IMG/VR virus record: IMGVR_UViG_3300046516_001305
Location: 1 to 37,743 of that record
Reading direction: 5' to 3' (one strand)
DNA from: a virus
Length of the DNA stretch: 37,743 nt
Each line of letters starts with the position of its first letter. Position 1 is the stretch's first letter. The position numbers and the translations under genes were made by a program. Below the pieces are notes generated by a model, which was not told where the DNA came from, made no database searches, and saw only the letters and a program-made list of their open reading frames with translations. Positions 15,019-22,173 of the stretch are shown piece after piece.

Positions 15019-15569
15019 TTAGGTCCGAAAGCGGCCGGACCGGTCGGCGCGCCGCTCGAGTTCATTGCGCGCCTGCGCTTCGACTGATTCGGCGGTGAGC
15101 GCTCGATGCACCCAGACCATCGAGTCGTCCGCAAGTGTGCGCGGATCGACGCCTAAGTACCGACCCGCGCGAATGACGAGATACCAGATGGGAGCGCGTC
15201 CTGCGAGCCCGCCGGTGACGAGCCAGAGTCGGAGGGCGCGCTGGGTGAGTTTGGGACGGCAATCTCCGCGAAAATCACTTCACAGATTCGGGAAAGAATC
15301 TGAATCGGCACGTCCATCATGGCCGCGGCAGTGAGCGGCAGTGGTTCGCCGTCGTCGTCGGTCACGTCCCAGTCAGTCACCATCTGTGTCAGCATGCGCG
15401 CCATCGTCATGGTGACGACGCGGGCATTGTCCGGCTCCTGCTGGACCTCCTCAATCATCGCGAACATGCGCGGTGTCACACCGGCCGGGTTGTAGCCGAG
15501 CGTGATCTCGCCCGAACCGATCGGGATCGTCACGGTGCGGCGATTCTCCACGAGTTGGCTCAGCTTCAT
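15019..15569 (-). CDS. Tail assembly chaperone gpGT-type product by -1 frameshift, 183 aa
   Basis: The product joins 15569-15249 to 15249-15019 by a -1 slip at CCCAAAC (complement of 15249-15255), a perfect X-XXY-YYZ heptamer in the correct frame. After slipping the sequence reads PKLTQRALRLWLVTG, then APIWYLVIRAGRYLGVDPRT and LERRADRSGRFRT before the stop just upstream of the tape measure gene. This extension looks like real protein, with buried aromatic residues, whereas the zero-frame tail is Ser/Pro-rich. The fused form should recruit tube and tape measure subunits during tail assembly, as lambda gpGT does. Confidence 0.82.
15153..15569 (-). CDS. Tail assembly chaperone gpG-type product, 138 aa
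   Basis: This is the unshifted product of the chaperone gene. Residues 1-107 are shared with the frameshift product: MKLSQLVENRRTVTIPIG, then YNPAGVTPRMFAMIEEVQ and a helical segment. The last 31 residues are Ser/Pro/Gly-rich and lack the aromatic content of the fused form. Position between the tail tube and tape measure genes is the classic site of this pair. GAGGGG upstream of the ATG is a good ribosome site. Confidence 0.85.
   Translation of the reverse strand: MKLSQLVENRRTVTIPIGSGEITLGYNPAGVTPRMFAMIEEVQQEPDNARVVTMTMARMLTQMVTDWDVTDDDGEPLPLTAAAMMDVPIQILSRICEVIFAEIAVPNSPSAPSDSGSSPAGSQDALPSGISSFARVGT
15249..15255 (-). promoter_or_regulatory. Slippery heptamer CCCAAAC for -1 ribosomal frameshifting
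   Basis: In the chaperone mRNA the zero-frame codons are CCA AAC and the shifted codons CCC AAA. Seven bases downstream GCGCG can pair with a distant CGCGC, a possible stimulatory stem. The shifted frame remains open for 76 codons and ends just before the tape measure gene. Confidence 0.8.
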
Positions 15570-15581
15570 TGAGACCCCTCA

Positions 15582-16871
15582 CTAACCTAGGGCCGCTTGA
15601 GTATTTATCACGTCAAGATGAATCGCCTTCGACCACGTTGGATCGTGGACAAGATCGAGCGTCCACGAGAGCGTGGACAATCCGTCTTTGTCATCAAATG
15701 CCGGTGCGTCGGAGACCTGTAACGCCATATCAAGCGAGAAGCCGTAGGCGGCGGTGCCGATAGGGCTGCCCGTTGCCTTGATGCGCATGAAGCGGGTCGC
15801 ACCCTGGCGCATCGCCGTGACGAGCGCCATGCCAGCGGCATCACGCTCCATCTGCATCTTCACCTGCGGCTTGAGTTTCGTCTCATAGGTGGTGGCGTAG
15901 GAGGTGTTCGCGCTGTTGATCGCCCAGAGGGGATTGAAGCGGTCCGCCATGTCCGTTTCGACGGAGAGGACGCGCAGCAGTTTCGTCGTCCCCAGCGCCG
16001 CCGCACTGTTGTCGAGATAGACATCAAACTGCTGCGGCAGCACCGGGATCAGTGGCAGCGGGTTCGGGCCCGCGCCGGCAGCGCCCTGGACGACGCTGAC
16101 GGGACCGCCGGTGATGCCGGTCGGCGTGATCGTCCAGGCGGGTTGTACCCCGGTGCCGAAGGCGGTGCAGACAATATCGGTCGGCGTCGCGAGGTTGCCG
16201 CCGACGGCGGTATAGGGGATTGCGTTTGGTGTCGCGGTGTTGAGCGCCGTCTGCACGGTGGATGCCGTCGCCGTCGCGCCCGTGATCGCTGCCGTGGTGT
16301 TCCCGCCTGCCGCGATGGTGAAGGTGCCGCCCGTGACCGCGGCGACGGCGTGCAGACTCTTCGCGTCGTTCACGGACGGCGTCAGCGTCGCCCCTGTCGT
16401 CGTCAGCTTGCCCATCAGCGTCCCCTTGAAGGTCGCTTCATCCCGCGTGACGAGGATGTTCAGCGCCCGCGCCACATTCCCCGCGACCGTCTCGGCGCCA
16501 ACGGAGGATCCGCGCTCGATCGAGAGCGATTTGACGGTGTCCGGCGCGGAGGAGGCGATGTCGAATCCCCAGGTGTAGGCGCCCGTCGTGCCGATCTGGA
16601 CGCCGGGGGTCATCGCAAAGAAGGTCGAGAGGACATAGATGCTCTCGTCGTACGTCAGCGGGCCGTCAATGGCCGCCTCCGTCCACTCCTTGCCGAGCAC
16701 GTTGAGCGTGTCGAACTTGTTGCCCATCGGCGCGAACTTCGTGACGGTGCCTTGGATATCGGGCGCGATCGAGAGCGAGCTGAGGCGCTTCGTCGCGGGA
16801 ACCAGGGCACCTATAGTACTTTCTATGCCAACCTGGACCAGTTCGGTTACGGTCGTGCGTTCGAATGCCAC
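15582..16871 (-). CDS. Major tail tube protein with inserted surface domain, 429 aa
   Basis: The N-terminal 160 residues (MAFERTTVTELVQVGIESTI, GKEWTEAAIDGPLTYDE) and the C-terminal 150 (MRQGATRFMRIKATG, ALQVSDAPAFDDKDGLSTLS) fit siphovirus tail tube proteins. Between them, at about residues 180-270, is an extra beta module starting GGTFTIAAGGNTTAAITG with TVQTALNTA and ending PVSVVQGAAG. That module resembles add-on domains found in many virion proteins and probably projects from the tube. The gene precedes the chaperone pair, as expected. Confidence 0.78.
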   Translation of the reverse strand: MAFERTTVTELVQVGIESTIGALVPATKRLSSLSIAPDIQGTVTKFAPMGNKFDTLNVLGKEWTEAAIDGPLTYDESIYVLSTFFAMTPGVQIGTTGAYTWGFDIASSAPDTVKSLSIERGSSVGAETVAGNVARALNILVTRDEATFKGTLMGKLTTTGATLTPSVNDAKSLHAVAAVTGGTFTIAAGGNTTAAITGATATASTVQTALNTATPNAIPYTAVGGNLATPTDIVCTAFGTGVQPAWTITPTGITGGPVSVVQGAAGAGPNPLPLIPVLPQQFDVYLDNSAAALGTTKLLRVLSVETDMADRFNPLWAINSANTSYATTYETKLKPQVKMQMERDAAGMALVTAMRQGATRFMRIKATGSPIGTAAYGFSLDMALQVSDAPAFDDKDGLSTLSWTLDLVHDPTWSKAIHLDVINTQAALG

Positions 16872-16892
16872 CGGGACACCTCCTCAGATGCA

Positions 16893-17309
16893 TCAAGACA
16901 GGAGCAAGCGAAAAATGTGCCCCAACTCCACAAAGTCCTCGTCGCCGTCCTCGTAGAAGGATTCGTATTCGTCCTCCTGAATCGACGAGAGGACGAGACC
17001 ACCGGAGAGCGTGGCGCTCTTGCGGTGGAGGAGCGTGTACATCCGATCCGCGCCCGCCTCGATCGCCACGATGGAGTTGCCCGCGTGAATCAGGCGGATG
17101 AGATAGAGCGCATTCGCCATGATGCGCACGCCCGCGACCTCCATCACGCTCACCGAGCCGCCACCCTGGTTCTGGAAGACGGTCGCGGGCAGCGCGGCGT
17201 TCTGTGGCGCCTGGCGCCGATAGACCCCGCCCGGACTCGCATCCATGTAGACGGAATCGCCTTTGAGCGTGGTGGCGATCCACTTCTCGGCGGTGACGAT
17301 GGTCGCCAT
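16893..17309 (-). CDS. Tail terminator / minor tail protein, 138 aa
   Basis: The sequence MATIVTAEKWIATTLKGDS, the aromatic core and the segment YLIRLIHAGNSIVAIEAGAD match the tail terminator type of siphovirus connector proteins (DUF3168-like), which caps the tail tube and joins it to the head. Its ATG shares a base with the stop of the gp10-like gene, and the tube gene follows after 21 bases. The assignment rests on gene order and fold-type pattern. Confidence 0.65.
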   Translation of the reverse strand: MATIVTAEKWIATTLKGDSVYMDASPGGVYRRQAPQNAALPATVFQNQGGGSVSVMEVAGVRIMANALYLIRLIHAGNSIVAIEAGADRMYTLLHRKSATLSGGLVLSSIQEDEYESFYEDGDEDFVELGHIFRLLLS

Positions 17310-17650
17310 TATTCGAGCTCGCTCTCGAGGTGCGACAGGCTGTTGATGAAGGGCTGCCGCTGACGTTCCACGGCGGGGATCATTGCCGGGTGTGCGGCCA
17401 TGTACCGCGTGCCGCTCTCCTGAAAGACGGCGTACGGGGTGTCTGTCGAGACGGTGTAGTTACCCGACCCGACGCGCGTGGTCGTGATGCTGTCCCGGTA
17501 GTGGCCGGTACGCACGCGCACGCCTGCCTTCCAGTCACGCTCAATCGCAGCAGCGGTCGCGGCCGCCTTCGGGTCAACCGCGCCGGGCAGACGCGCGGCG
17601 ATCGCGGCGAAGTCGTTGCGGATGATCTCGACGCGCACGCCACTCGGCAT
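17309..17650 (-). CDS. HK97 gp10-like tail completion protein, 113 aa
   Basis: The protein has the family pattern: basic N-terminal segment, helix around AAATAAAIERDWKAGVRVRT, GHYRDSITT, then TPYAVFQESGTRYMAAHPAM, which is the hallmark Y-A-x-x-x-E-x-G-T motif. It acts in the head-tail connector or in tail completion. The stop shares a base with the start of 16893-17309, and the 56-aa gene ends two bases upstream. Confidence 0.8.
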   Translation of the reverse strand: MPSGVRVEIIRNDFAAIAARLPGAVDPKAAATAAAIERDWKAGVRVRTGHYRDSITTTRVGSGNYTVSTDTPYAVFQESGTRYMAAHPAMIPAVERQRQPFINSLSHLESELE

Positions 17651-17652
17651 GG

Positions 17653-17823
17653 CTATGCCTGCGCCTTCGCTGCGTCCTCGGCCGGCTCTTCCACGGGTGT
17701 ACCGTCCTCGTACGAGATGACCGAGTAGCCGGCGTACGCGCTGTCCTTCTCCCGCTCGTAGTCCTCCGGTTGAACGGCGTACTGCTCGTGCGTCTCGTCG
17801 TTTTCGATGATCACCATTGACAT
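17653..17823 (-). CDS. Small acidic connector-region protein, 56 aa
   Basis: This frame starts at the ATG at 17823 with GGAGG eight bases upstream, and reads MSMVIIENDETHEQYAVQPE, then DYEREKDSAYAGYSVISYED before an acidic, alanine-rich end. It fits exactly between the stop of 17824-18192 (TAAATG) and the next start two bases after its stop. Codon use and packing support a real gene. Similar short acidic genes sit between connector genes in several phages. Function is unknown. Confidence 0.7.
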   Translation of the reverse strand: MSMVIIENDETHEQYAVQPEDYEREKDSAYAGYSVISYEDGTPVEEPAEDAAKAQA

Positions 17824-18192
17824 TTAGATGACCTCCTTGCAGATGAGGATGACGCTTGTGCGATACGTACCCGCAGGGATCGTCAGGATTGAGAACGTGC
17901 GCGAATCGACCAGGATGCGGTTATCAACGTCCACCGCAGTACCGAGTGGCAGATTGACGCGATAGAGCGTCACGGTCTCCTGCACATCAGCGATGACAAT
18001 CTCCGCGTCTCCCTGTGTCAGCACGGTGATGCGACAGGGCGCGGTCGCCGTCGTGCCCCATCCCGGCGTCCCGCCACCCGCACCGTCATCAATCCAGGTC
18101 GATCCCTGGACCTGCGCGGTATCGGACATGGCGCGCTCATCGGTCTGCCGCATCCGATCCAGCGTGCCTGTGGAGAAATATGGCCGGGTCAT
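17824..18192 (-). CDS. Head closure / head-tail adaptor protein, 122 aa
   Basis: I use the ATG at 18192, which overlaps the stop of the previous gene (TAATG); the longer frame starts inside that gene. The sequence MTRPYFSTGTLDRMRQTDER, with a beta core (RITVLTQGDAEIVIADVQET) and TYRTSVILICKEV at the end, fits head closure proteins of the HK97 gp7 or SPP1 gp16 type. It seals the portal vertex before tail joining. Gene order between connector and gp10-like genes agrees. Confidence 0.7.
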   Translation of the reverse strand: MTRPYFSTGTLDRMRQTDERAMSDTAQVQGSTWIDDGAGGGTPGWGTTATAPCRITVLTQGDAEIVIADVQETVTLYRVNLPLGTAVDVDNRILVDSRTFSILTIPAGTYRTSVILICKEVI

Positions 18193-18725
18193 TAGAACAG
18201 TCCAACCGGCTGCAAGGACGCAGCCATCGCCATGCACCGGTCGTACGTGGTCGCCTCCTGTGCGCTGCCCGCACCGCTAATCGTGGTGTTCACCCGATCC
18301 GATGCCTTCCGCGCCTTCGTGCGCCAGCACTCACTGGCGGCCGCCTTGACGTCGGAGGCGCCGCTGGTGGGCACGGCGGCAGCCCACGTGATCGTCCCAT
18401 CCGCCACGTATGCCGATGGGTTGCGGCTGCTCGCGGGGATCACCCACACGGGCTCGGTGTCGCCCGAGACACCGGGCACCATCCCGGCCGTGGATACCGG
18501 GTCCCAGTCGCTCGCCAGTGACTGGGTGTGTGGCGCGTACGCCCACCCGTTCGGCACCGTCGGCGTCACGAGCACATCCGGGTAGTACGTCGTCGCGGCC
18601 GTCCACGTGCGAAAGCCCATCGAGCGGAGGATTGCCTGGTCTATCTCCGCATCAGTGAGCATGGGGTCAAGCGTCGGCTCAACCAGTGCCGCAACCGCGT
18701 CGTGGATGTCCGTGGGTACGCTCAT
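18192..18725 (-). CDS. Head-tail connector protein (gp6-like), 177 aa
   Basis: The protein begins MSVPTDIHDAVAALVEPTLD and has helices with MLTDAEIDQAILRSMGF, then an unusual beta insert (YAPHTQSLASDWDPVS, PVWVIPASSRNPSAY) and a C-terminal helix (KAAASECWRTKARKAS). The overall helix pattern and place immediately after the capsid region match gp6-type adaptors that bind below the portal. The central 70-residue insert is longer than in the smallest family members. Confidence 0.65.
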   Translation of the reverse strand: MSVPTDIHDAVAALVEPTLDPMLTDAEIDQAILRSMGFRTWTAATTYYPDVLVTPTVPNGWAYAPHTQSLASDWDPVSTAGMVPGVSGDTEPVWVIPASSRNPSAYVADGTITWAAAVPTSGASDVKAAASECWRTKARKASDRVNTTISGAGSAQEATTYDRCMAMAASLQPVGLF

Positions 18726-18733
18726 GGGAGAAC

Positions 18734-19000
18734 CTACTTCTTGGCGGGCTTCGTGCCGGTGGGCGCCTGCGGGTCAGGGCCAGGACCCTTATCTTCGGTG
18801 GGTGCTGCCGGCCGATCCGCCACTTTCGACGCCCCCCCTTCTTCGCTGGCTGCGCCCTCGTCCGTCAGACCGTACTTCGCCGCTTCCTCGTCCGTGATCG
18901 TGCCGCCAGCGGCAACGACGAGGATGGCGGCATCGGGGCTGTCTTCGGGAACGACTTCGCCCTCGGCATTCGCGTATACCGCAGTCTCAGACGTGTACAT
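18734..19000 (-). CDS. Hypothetical acidic head-region protein, 88 aa
   Basis: I use the ATG at 19000, seven bases after GGAGGA. Residues 1-45 (MYTSETAVYANAEGEVVPED, then AGGTITDEEAAKYGL) may form a small fold. The remainder is Pro/Lys/Asp-rich and disordered, ending GTKPAKK. Similar proteins with a DEEAxKYGL motif sit near capsid genes in phages of high-GC bacteria. Function is unknown. The stop is eight bases before the connector gene. Confidence 0.65.
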   Translation of the reverse strand: MYTSETAVYANAEGEVVPEDSPDAAILVVAAGGTITDEEAAKYGLTDEGAASEEGGASKVADRPAAPTEDKGPGPDPQAPTGTKPAKK

Positions 19001-19113
19001 CGGTGTCTCCTCCGTGACTTGGCGGATCGTCACCGACCCGCCAGTGCGTACCTGTTCATGTTTGCCGAGGGGGTCGCGAACTCCGCGGCCGCGACCCGTC
19101 CAGAGTCGGGAGC
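19001..19113. other. Intergenic gap with one hairpin
   Basis: This gap carries an 8-bp stem, GGGTCGCG (19071-19078) with CGCGACCC (19090-19097), with no T tract on either strand. It may be a processing or stability element between head genes. No gene or promoter is seen. Confidence 0.4.
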
Positions 19114-19359
19114 TCACACCTGGGTGCCGACGACCGTCCAGACAATCGTGGAGGTACCGTTGGTGGCTGTGCAGATATACAGTTTGCCCGCGGTCGTGTC
19201 CGTGTACAGCGTTCCCACCTTCGCGGTGCCGAGGCCAGTGACGTTGACCGTCGGCGCGGCCGCACCGGAGGTCATAGCGAGCGAGGAATCACTCCCCGCT
19301 CCCATGCGTTGCCGCGAGCCCGGCATGATCGACGGGCCAGTGGTATTGATGAATGACAT
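19114..19359 (-). CDS. Possible head decoration or fibre-like protein, 81 aa
   Basis: The chosen ATG at 19359 follows AAGGA by seven bases. The sequence MSFINTTGPSIMPGSRQRMG, then VNVTGLGTAKVGTLYTDTTA and GKLYICTATNGTSTIVWTVV is beta-rich and resembles the small hydrophobic-core repeats of virion surface proteins; the segment GTLYTDTTAGKLYICTA is common in such modules. Location next to the capsid gene suggests a decoration protein. A GTG start at 19452 with a better ribosome site would add 31 residues. Confidence 0.6.
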   Translation of the reverse strand: MSFINTTGPSIMPGSRQRMGAGSDSSLAMTSGAAAPTVNVTGLGTAKVGTLYTDTTAGKLYICTATNGTSTIVWTVVGTQV

Positions 19360-19370
19360 GCTGGGTTCCT

Positions 19371-19448
19371 TTACTTGAGTGGCCCGTAGTGGCGACGGTA
19401 TTCCTCGGACGGTGCTTTCCAACAGGCCCGCCAGCGTGTACCGTTCAC
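19371..19448 (-). CDS. Possible 25-aa peptide between capsid and decoration genes
   Basis: A GTG at 19448, ten bases after GGAGG, opens a frame that reads MNGTRWRACWKAPSEEYRRH and ends YGPLK. The rich content of Trp, Tyr and Arg looks like a real short protein and is in a different frame from the extended decoration gene. The stop lies 11 bases before the decoration ATG. The competing reading is that the same GGAGG serves the GTG at 19452 of the longer decoration protein. Confidence 0.35.
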   Translation of the reverse strand: MNGTRWRACWKAPSEEYRRHYGPLK

Positions 19449-19452
19449 TCAC

Positions 19453-19577
19453 CGGACACCTCCACGTGTCTGGTCACGCCCTCGGATGGTCAGAACATCG
19501 CGGGGGCATTTTCAGGATTCCAATGGGCTAAGTATACCATAATCCGCCATCTCAGGGGACTAGGTATATAGCCTAAC
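19453..19577. other. Gap downstream of the capsid gene with a promoter-like site
   Basis: The 125-base gap after the capsid gene is AT-rich for this genome around 19530-19577, with TGGTATACT on the minus strand (complement of 19531-19539), an extended -10. A TAGG...CCTA inverted repeat also lies here. It may initiate extra transcripts for the connector and tail genes. No gene is seen apart from the start region of the 25-aa frame. Confidence 0.45.
19531..19539 (-). promoter_or_regulatory. Extended -10 promoter candidate downstream of capsid gene
   Basis: TGG followed by TATACT on the minus strand gives an extended -10 without a recognisable -35. It would transcribe the decoration, connector and tail genes. 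The same TGG-TATA pattern occurs before the GIY-YIG and the first HNH gene. Confidence 0.4.
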
Positions 19578-20843
19578 CTAAGGTAATCCTGTCACAGTAC
19601 AAAATGCTAGAGGCCTATACACCGCTAGAGCAAGTCTTTCCTCAGCCCTGATTGTGAGCAGATTTTTTACGAAATCGTCCACGTTCGAATTTGTCGTCTC
19701 CAGCGTGATGCCCTGGCGGCGGAACACCTGCGCACCGAGTTTGAACGCGCCGACGAACGCGGTGTGCTGCGTCTGCGCGACGGTCGCGACTACCGGCAGG
19801 CCCCAGAGACGATTGGGACCGGCGTCGGCCGGATGACCCCAGATGTAGATGCCATCGGCCGTCTTGAGCAGTTTGACGTTCTGGAAATCGAGCGGATGCA
19901 TGACGACGCCATCGGCCTGGAAGAAACCGACGGTGGCGATCTTCGTGATCGCCTTGAAGACGGCATCGGGGAGCGGGTCCGTCCCGAGGGCTTGCGTCTG
20001 AATGCCGGAGGTCGTCTCGATCCCCTGGATGTTCGGCGGTGTGCCGTTGCCGAGGAGAATCTGCGCCTCCTCTTGCTGCGCGACCATGAACTGCAGTCGG
20101 TTGTTCACGTAGTCGCGGATGGCCGCGAAGTCGGCGAACATCTCGTCGGTGACCTTCCCAGTGACGGCGATCTTGCGCACCGGCGCGTCCACCTCGGAGG
20201 TGTCGAAGGCTGCTTCCGGCTTCGTAGCCCCTTCAGCGACCGTCGTCGCCGCATTGGTGAACGTGTCCTCACGGACATAGCGGATCGTGTTCATCGTCGT
20301 CTCACCCTGCGCGATGAGATCGGCGATGGTGAGGGCTTGCTGGCCGATCATCACCATGCCGGGCTGGCGGTCGTACTCAGTCAGCGTTGAGACGGCCGTT
20401 GTGAACGTCGTCTTGCCAGCGAAGCCGAGTTGTTCCGGCGCCTCGAAGAACGCCTGCTGCTGGCCGCCACCGGGGCGCCACGTCTTGTACGCATCGCTCG
20501 TGACGAACCGCTCACCGAGGGACTTCGTGGCGGGCGTGCTGCCCGGCGTCGCGCCCTCACCGTCGGCCGAGCCGCCAGCAAAGGGCACGGGTCGCACGAT
20601 GCGGCCGAAATCATCGGCCGCCTTCCGGTTCTCCTGCTCGATGACGCGCAGGCGCTCCGCCGACTTGAATGCGTCCTGGAGCGGCCCCAGTTCCGCCTCA
20701 CGCCGGCGCACTTCCTCCACCTGATCGGCGGACAGGTCGTACTCCACAGAACCATTGACGATCTTGCGGTGATCGTCAAAGAGTTTCGCCAACTCACCGC
20801 GCTTCTGCGCCAGTTCGCTGCCCATCTCAATCAATGTCGGCAT
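19578..20843 (-). CDS. Major capsid protein, HK97 fold, 421 aa
   Basis: The protein has a helical N-terminal region of about 110 residues (MGSELAQKRGELAKLFDDHR, EEVRRREAELGPLQDAFKSA) that acts as the delta or scaffold domain and is normally cut off by the prohead protease. The rest matches HK97 capsids: LTEYDRQPGMVMIGQQALTI, RYVREDTFTNAATTVAEGAT, KPEAAFDTSE, then ILLGNGTPPNIQGIETTSG and VVMHPLDFQNVKLLKTADG. It assembles the shell. It follows the protease gene. Confidence 0.95.
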   Translation of the reverse strand: MPTLIEMGSELAQKRGELAKLFDDHRKIVNGSVEYDLSADQVEEVRRREAELGPLQDAFKSAERLRVIEQENRKAADDFGRIVRPVPFAGGSADGEGATPGSTPATKSLGERFVTSDAYKTWRPGGGQQQAFFEAPEQLGFAGKTTFTTAVSTLTEYDRQPGMVMIGQQALTIADLIAQGETTMNTIRYVREDTFTNAATTVAEGATKPEAAFDTSEVDAPVRKIAVTGKVTDEMFADFAAIRDYVNNRLQFMVAQQEEAQILLGNGTPPNIQGIETTSGIQTQALGTDPLPDAVFKAITKIATVGFFQADGVVMHPLDFQNVKLLKTADGIYIWGHPADAGPNRLWGLPVVATVAQTQHTAFVGAFKLGAQVFRRQGITLETTNSNVDDFVKNLLTIRAEERLALAVYRPLAFCTVTGLP

Positions 20844-20861
20844 GACGCTTACCTTTCTTCG

Positions 20862-22070
20862 TTAGGCGCGCAACTCGACGCCGAGGGCTTCTGCCTGGTG
20901 TGCGAGGAAGCGCATGTGTGCCTGCTCAATCGCGGCGGTCTTGGCCGCCGGTTCGGTCTCATTGAGGAGCGCCTGCATCGTGGCGATGTGCGTCCCCATT
21001 GCCGCGTGGGCGACTTGCATCTGTGTGTGCATCTCCCGCAGGCGCTTGTGCCTGCCCGCAGTGAACGGACGAGCGGCCTTCTTGCCGTCGGCGGTCTGCG
21101 TGGACACTGCGATCAGGCCCGAGATGCGATCCACAAACCCCTCGATCGCATCTTGAGCGATGTCGGCGTGGTCGCTGAAGGTCATACTGCCTCGGAGCAT
21201 GACCTTCAGCGCCGTGGTGTCTGTTCGGGTTTCCGCTTGCTTTGTCCCTGTCATGGTGGTCGCGTCGTCTTCGCCCGCTTCGTCAACGTCTGTGGCGGTC
21301 ACGTAGGTCGTGACGCGCACGACGCTCTCCTCCGGGCCCCAGACGATGTCATTGCCCGCGGTCACCTGATAGGTGCGACGGAAGAGATCTTCCTCGTCTG
21401 CATAGACCACGGCATCGTCGTAGACGTCGCGGATCACGAGGCCGGGAGTCCACGTGTCAGGGTCATCGTCATCGTCGGGAAAGTCCTCGTTGAGTTCATC
21501 CTGGAGGAGCGAGCGGAGATCGTCGTACGACATGCCGGACGGCAGCGCCTTCGTCTGATTCCGCGGTTCCAGACCGAGCAGCGCGGGCAGGGACTTCATC
21601 GCCACGGCACCGTTGCGCGGCTCCGCCGGCGTCGGTGTCAAACTGGCTTCGGCGATCGGCCAGTGGGTGATCTCACGCACCGTCGCGCCGGCCTTCGTCT
21701 CCACCGCCTTGCGGGCGACAAGATGCGCGGGCGCGCCTGACGACCAGCCGAGCTTCCCCTTCGCCGCGAGGCCCGCGATCGCCTGCTCGTACTCGTCACG
21801 CAGGTTCAGTTGTGCTTCAACCCAGATGCCAACGGCGTCCGTCTTCGCGGTGAAGCGGCCGATCTTCTTGACGCCGAACTGCTCGTCCATGCCGTGCGCG
21901 TAGTAGACCGAGCGCGTGTCACCGTCTACGAGGTCGTAGTCGGTGTCTTTCGTGAAGTACTCGCCGGTCAGATCGGGACTGGCGGCGTCAGAGAAGGTGA
22001 TTAAATATCCACCCACGCGACCCTCGCCCAGGGCTTTCACGGCTGACCCGAAGGCGATTAGTGTATCCAT
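20862..22070 (-). CDS. Prohead protease (HK97-type serine protease) with long C-terminus, 402 aa
   Basis: Residues 18-160 carry the protease: GGYLITFSDAASPDLTGEYF, YYAHGMDEQFG with the catalytic His, GKLGWSSGAPAHLV with the catalytic Ser, and ITHWPIAEASLTPTPAEPRN. It trims the capsid protein and scaffold during maturation. The remaining 240 residues are acidic and helical (DFPDDDDDPDTWTPG, KRLREMHTQMQVAHAAMGTH) and longer than in HK97, perhaps a built-in scaffold. AGGAGG nine bases upstream supports the ATG. The promoter of the inserted HNH gene overlaps this ribosome site on the other strand. Confidence 0.88.
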   Translation of the reverse strand: MDTLIAFGSAVKALGEGRVGGYLITFSDAASPDLTGEYFTKDTDYDLVDGDTRSVYYAHGMDEQFGVKKIGRFTAKTDAVGIWVEAQLNLRDEYEQAIAGLAAKGKLGWSSGAPAHLVARKAVETKAGATVREITHWPIAEASLTPTPAEPRNGAVAMKSLPALLGLEPRNQTKALPSGMSYDDLRSLLQDELNEDFPDDDDDPDTWTPGLVIRDVYDDAVVYADEEDLFRRTYQVTAGNDIVWGPEESVVRVTTYVTATDVDEAGEDDATTMTGTKQAETRTDTTALKVMLRGSMTFSDHADIAQDAIEGFVDRISGLIAVSTQTADGKKAARPFTAGRHKRLREMHTQMQVAHAAMGTHIATMQALLNETEPAAKTAAIEQAHMRFLAHQAEALGVELRA

Positions 22071-22076
22071 CGTTTG

Positions 22077-22105
22077 TTGCCTCCTGATGAGCTAAACAGT
22101 ATAAT
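22077..22105 (+). promoter_or_regulatory. Own promoter of the second inserted HNH gene
   Basis: TTGCCT (22077-22082) and TATAAT (22100-22105) are 17 bases apart. It reads rightward, against the late operon, into the leader at 22120-22173. The -35 lies on the antisense of the protease gene's ribosome site. Confidence 0.7.
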
Positions 22106-22119
22106 GGAGGCAACGCAAA

Positions 22120-22173
22120 GCCCCCGCACGAGTTGTGATCGTCGGGAGCGCGTCACCGAAGGAGTTAGCTTCG
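22120..22173 (+). promoter_or_regulatory. Two-hairpin leader of the second HNH gene
   Basis: Hairpin 1 (22120-22149, 30 nt) pairs GCCCCCG with CGGGAGC (one mismatch), has a single bulged C, a second stem ACGA/TCGT and a seven-base loop. After seven bases hairpin 2 (22157-22173) pairs CGAAG with CTTCG around GAGTTAG and ends directly at the ATG; AAGGAG is the ribosome site. The layout equals that at 2879-2929, but both inner stems have different bases with pairing kept. Confidence 0.7.

Noticed and set aside
15153-15262. Sequencing-error frameshift in the chaperone gene
   Set aside because: The slip site, position and order match programmed frameshifting in tail chaperones, so an error is less likely.
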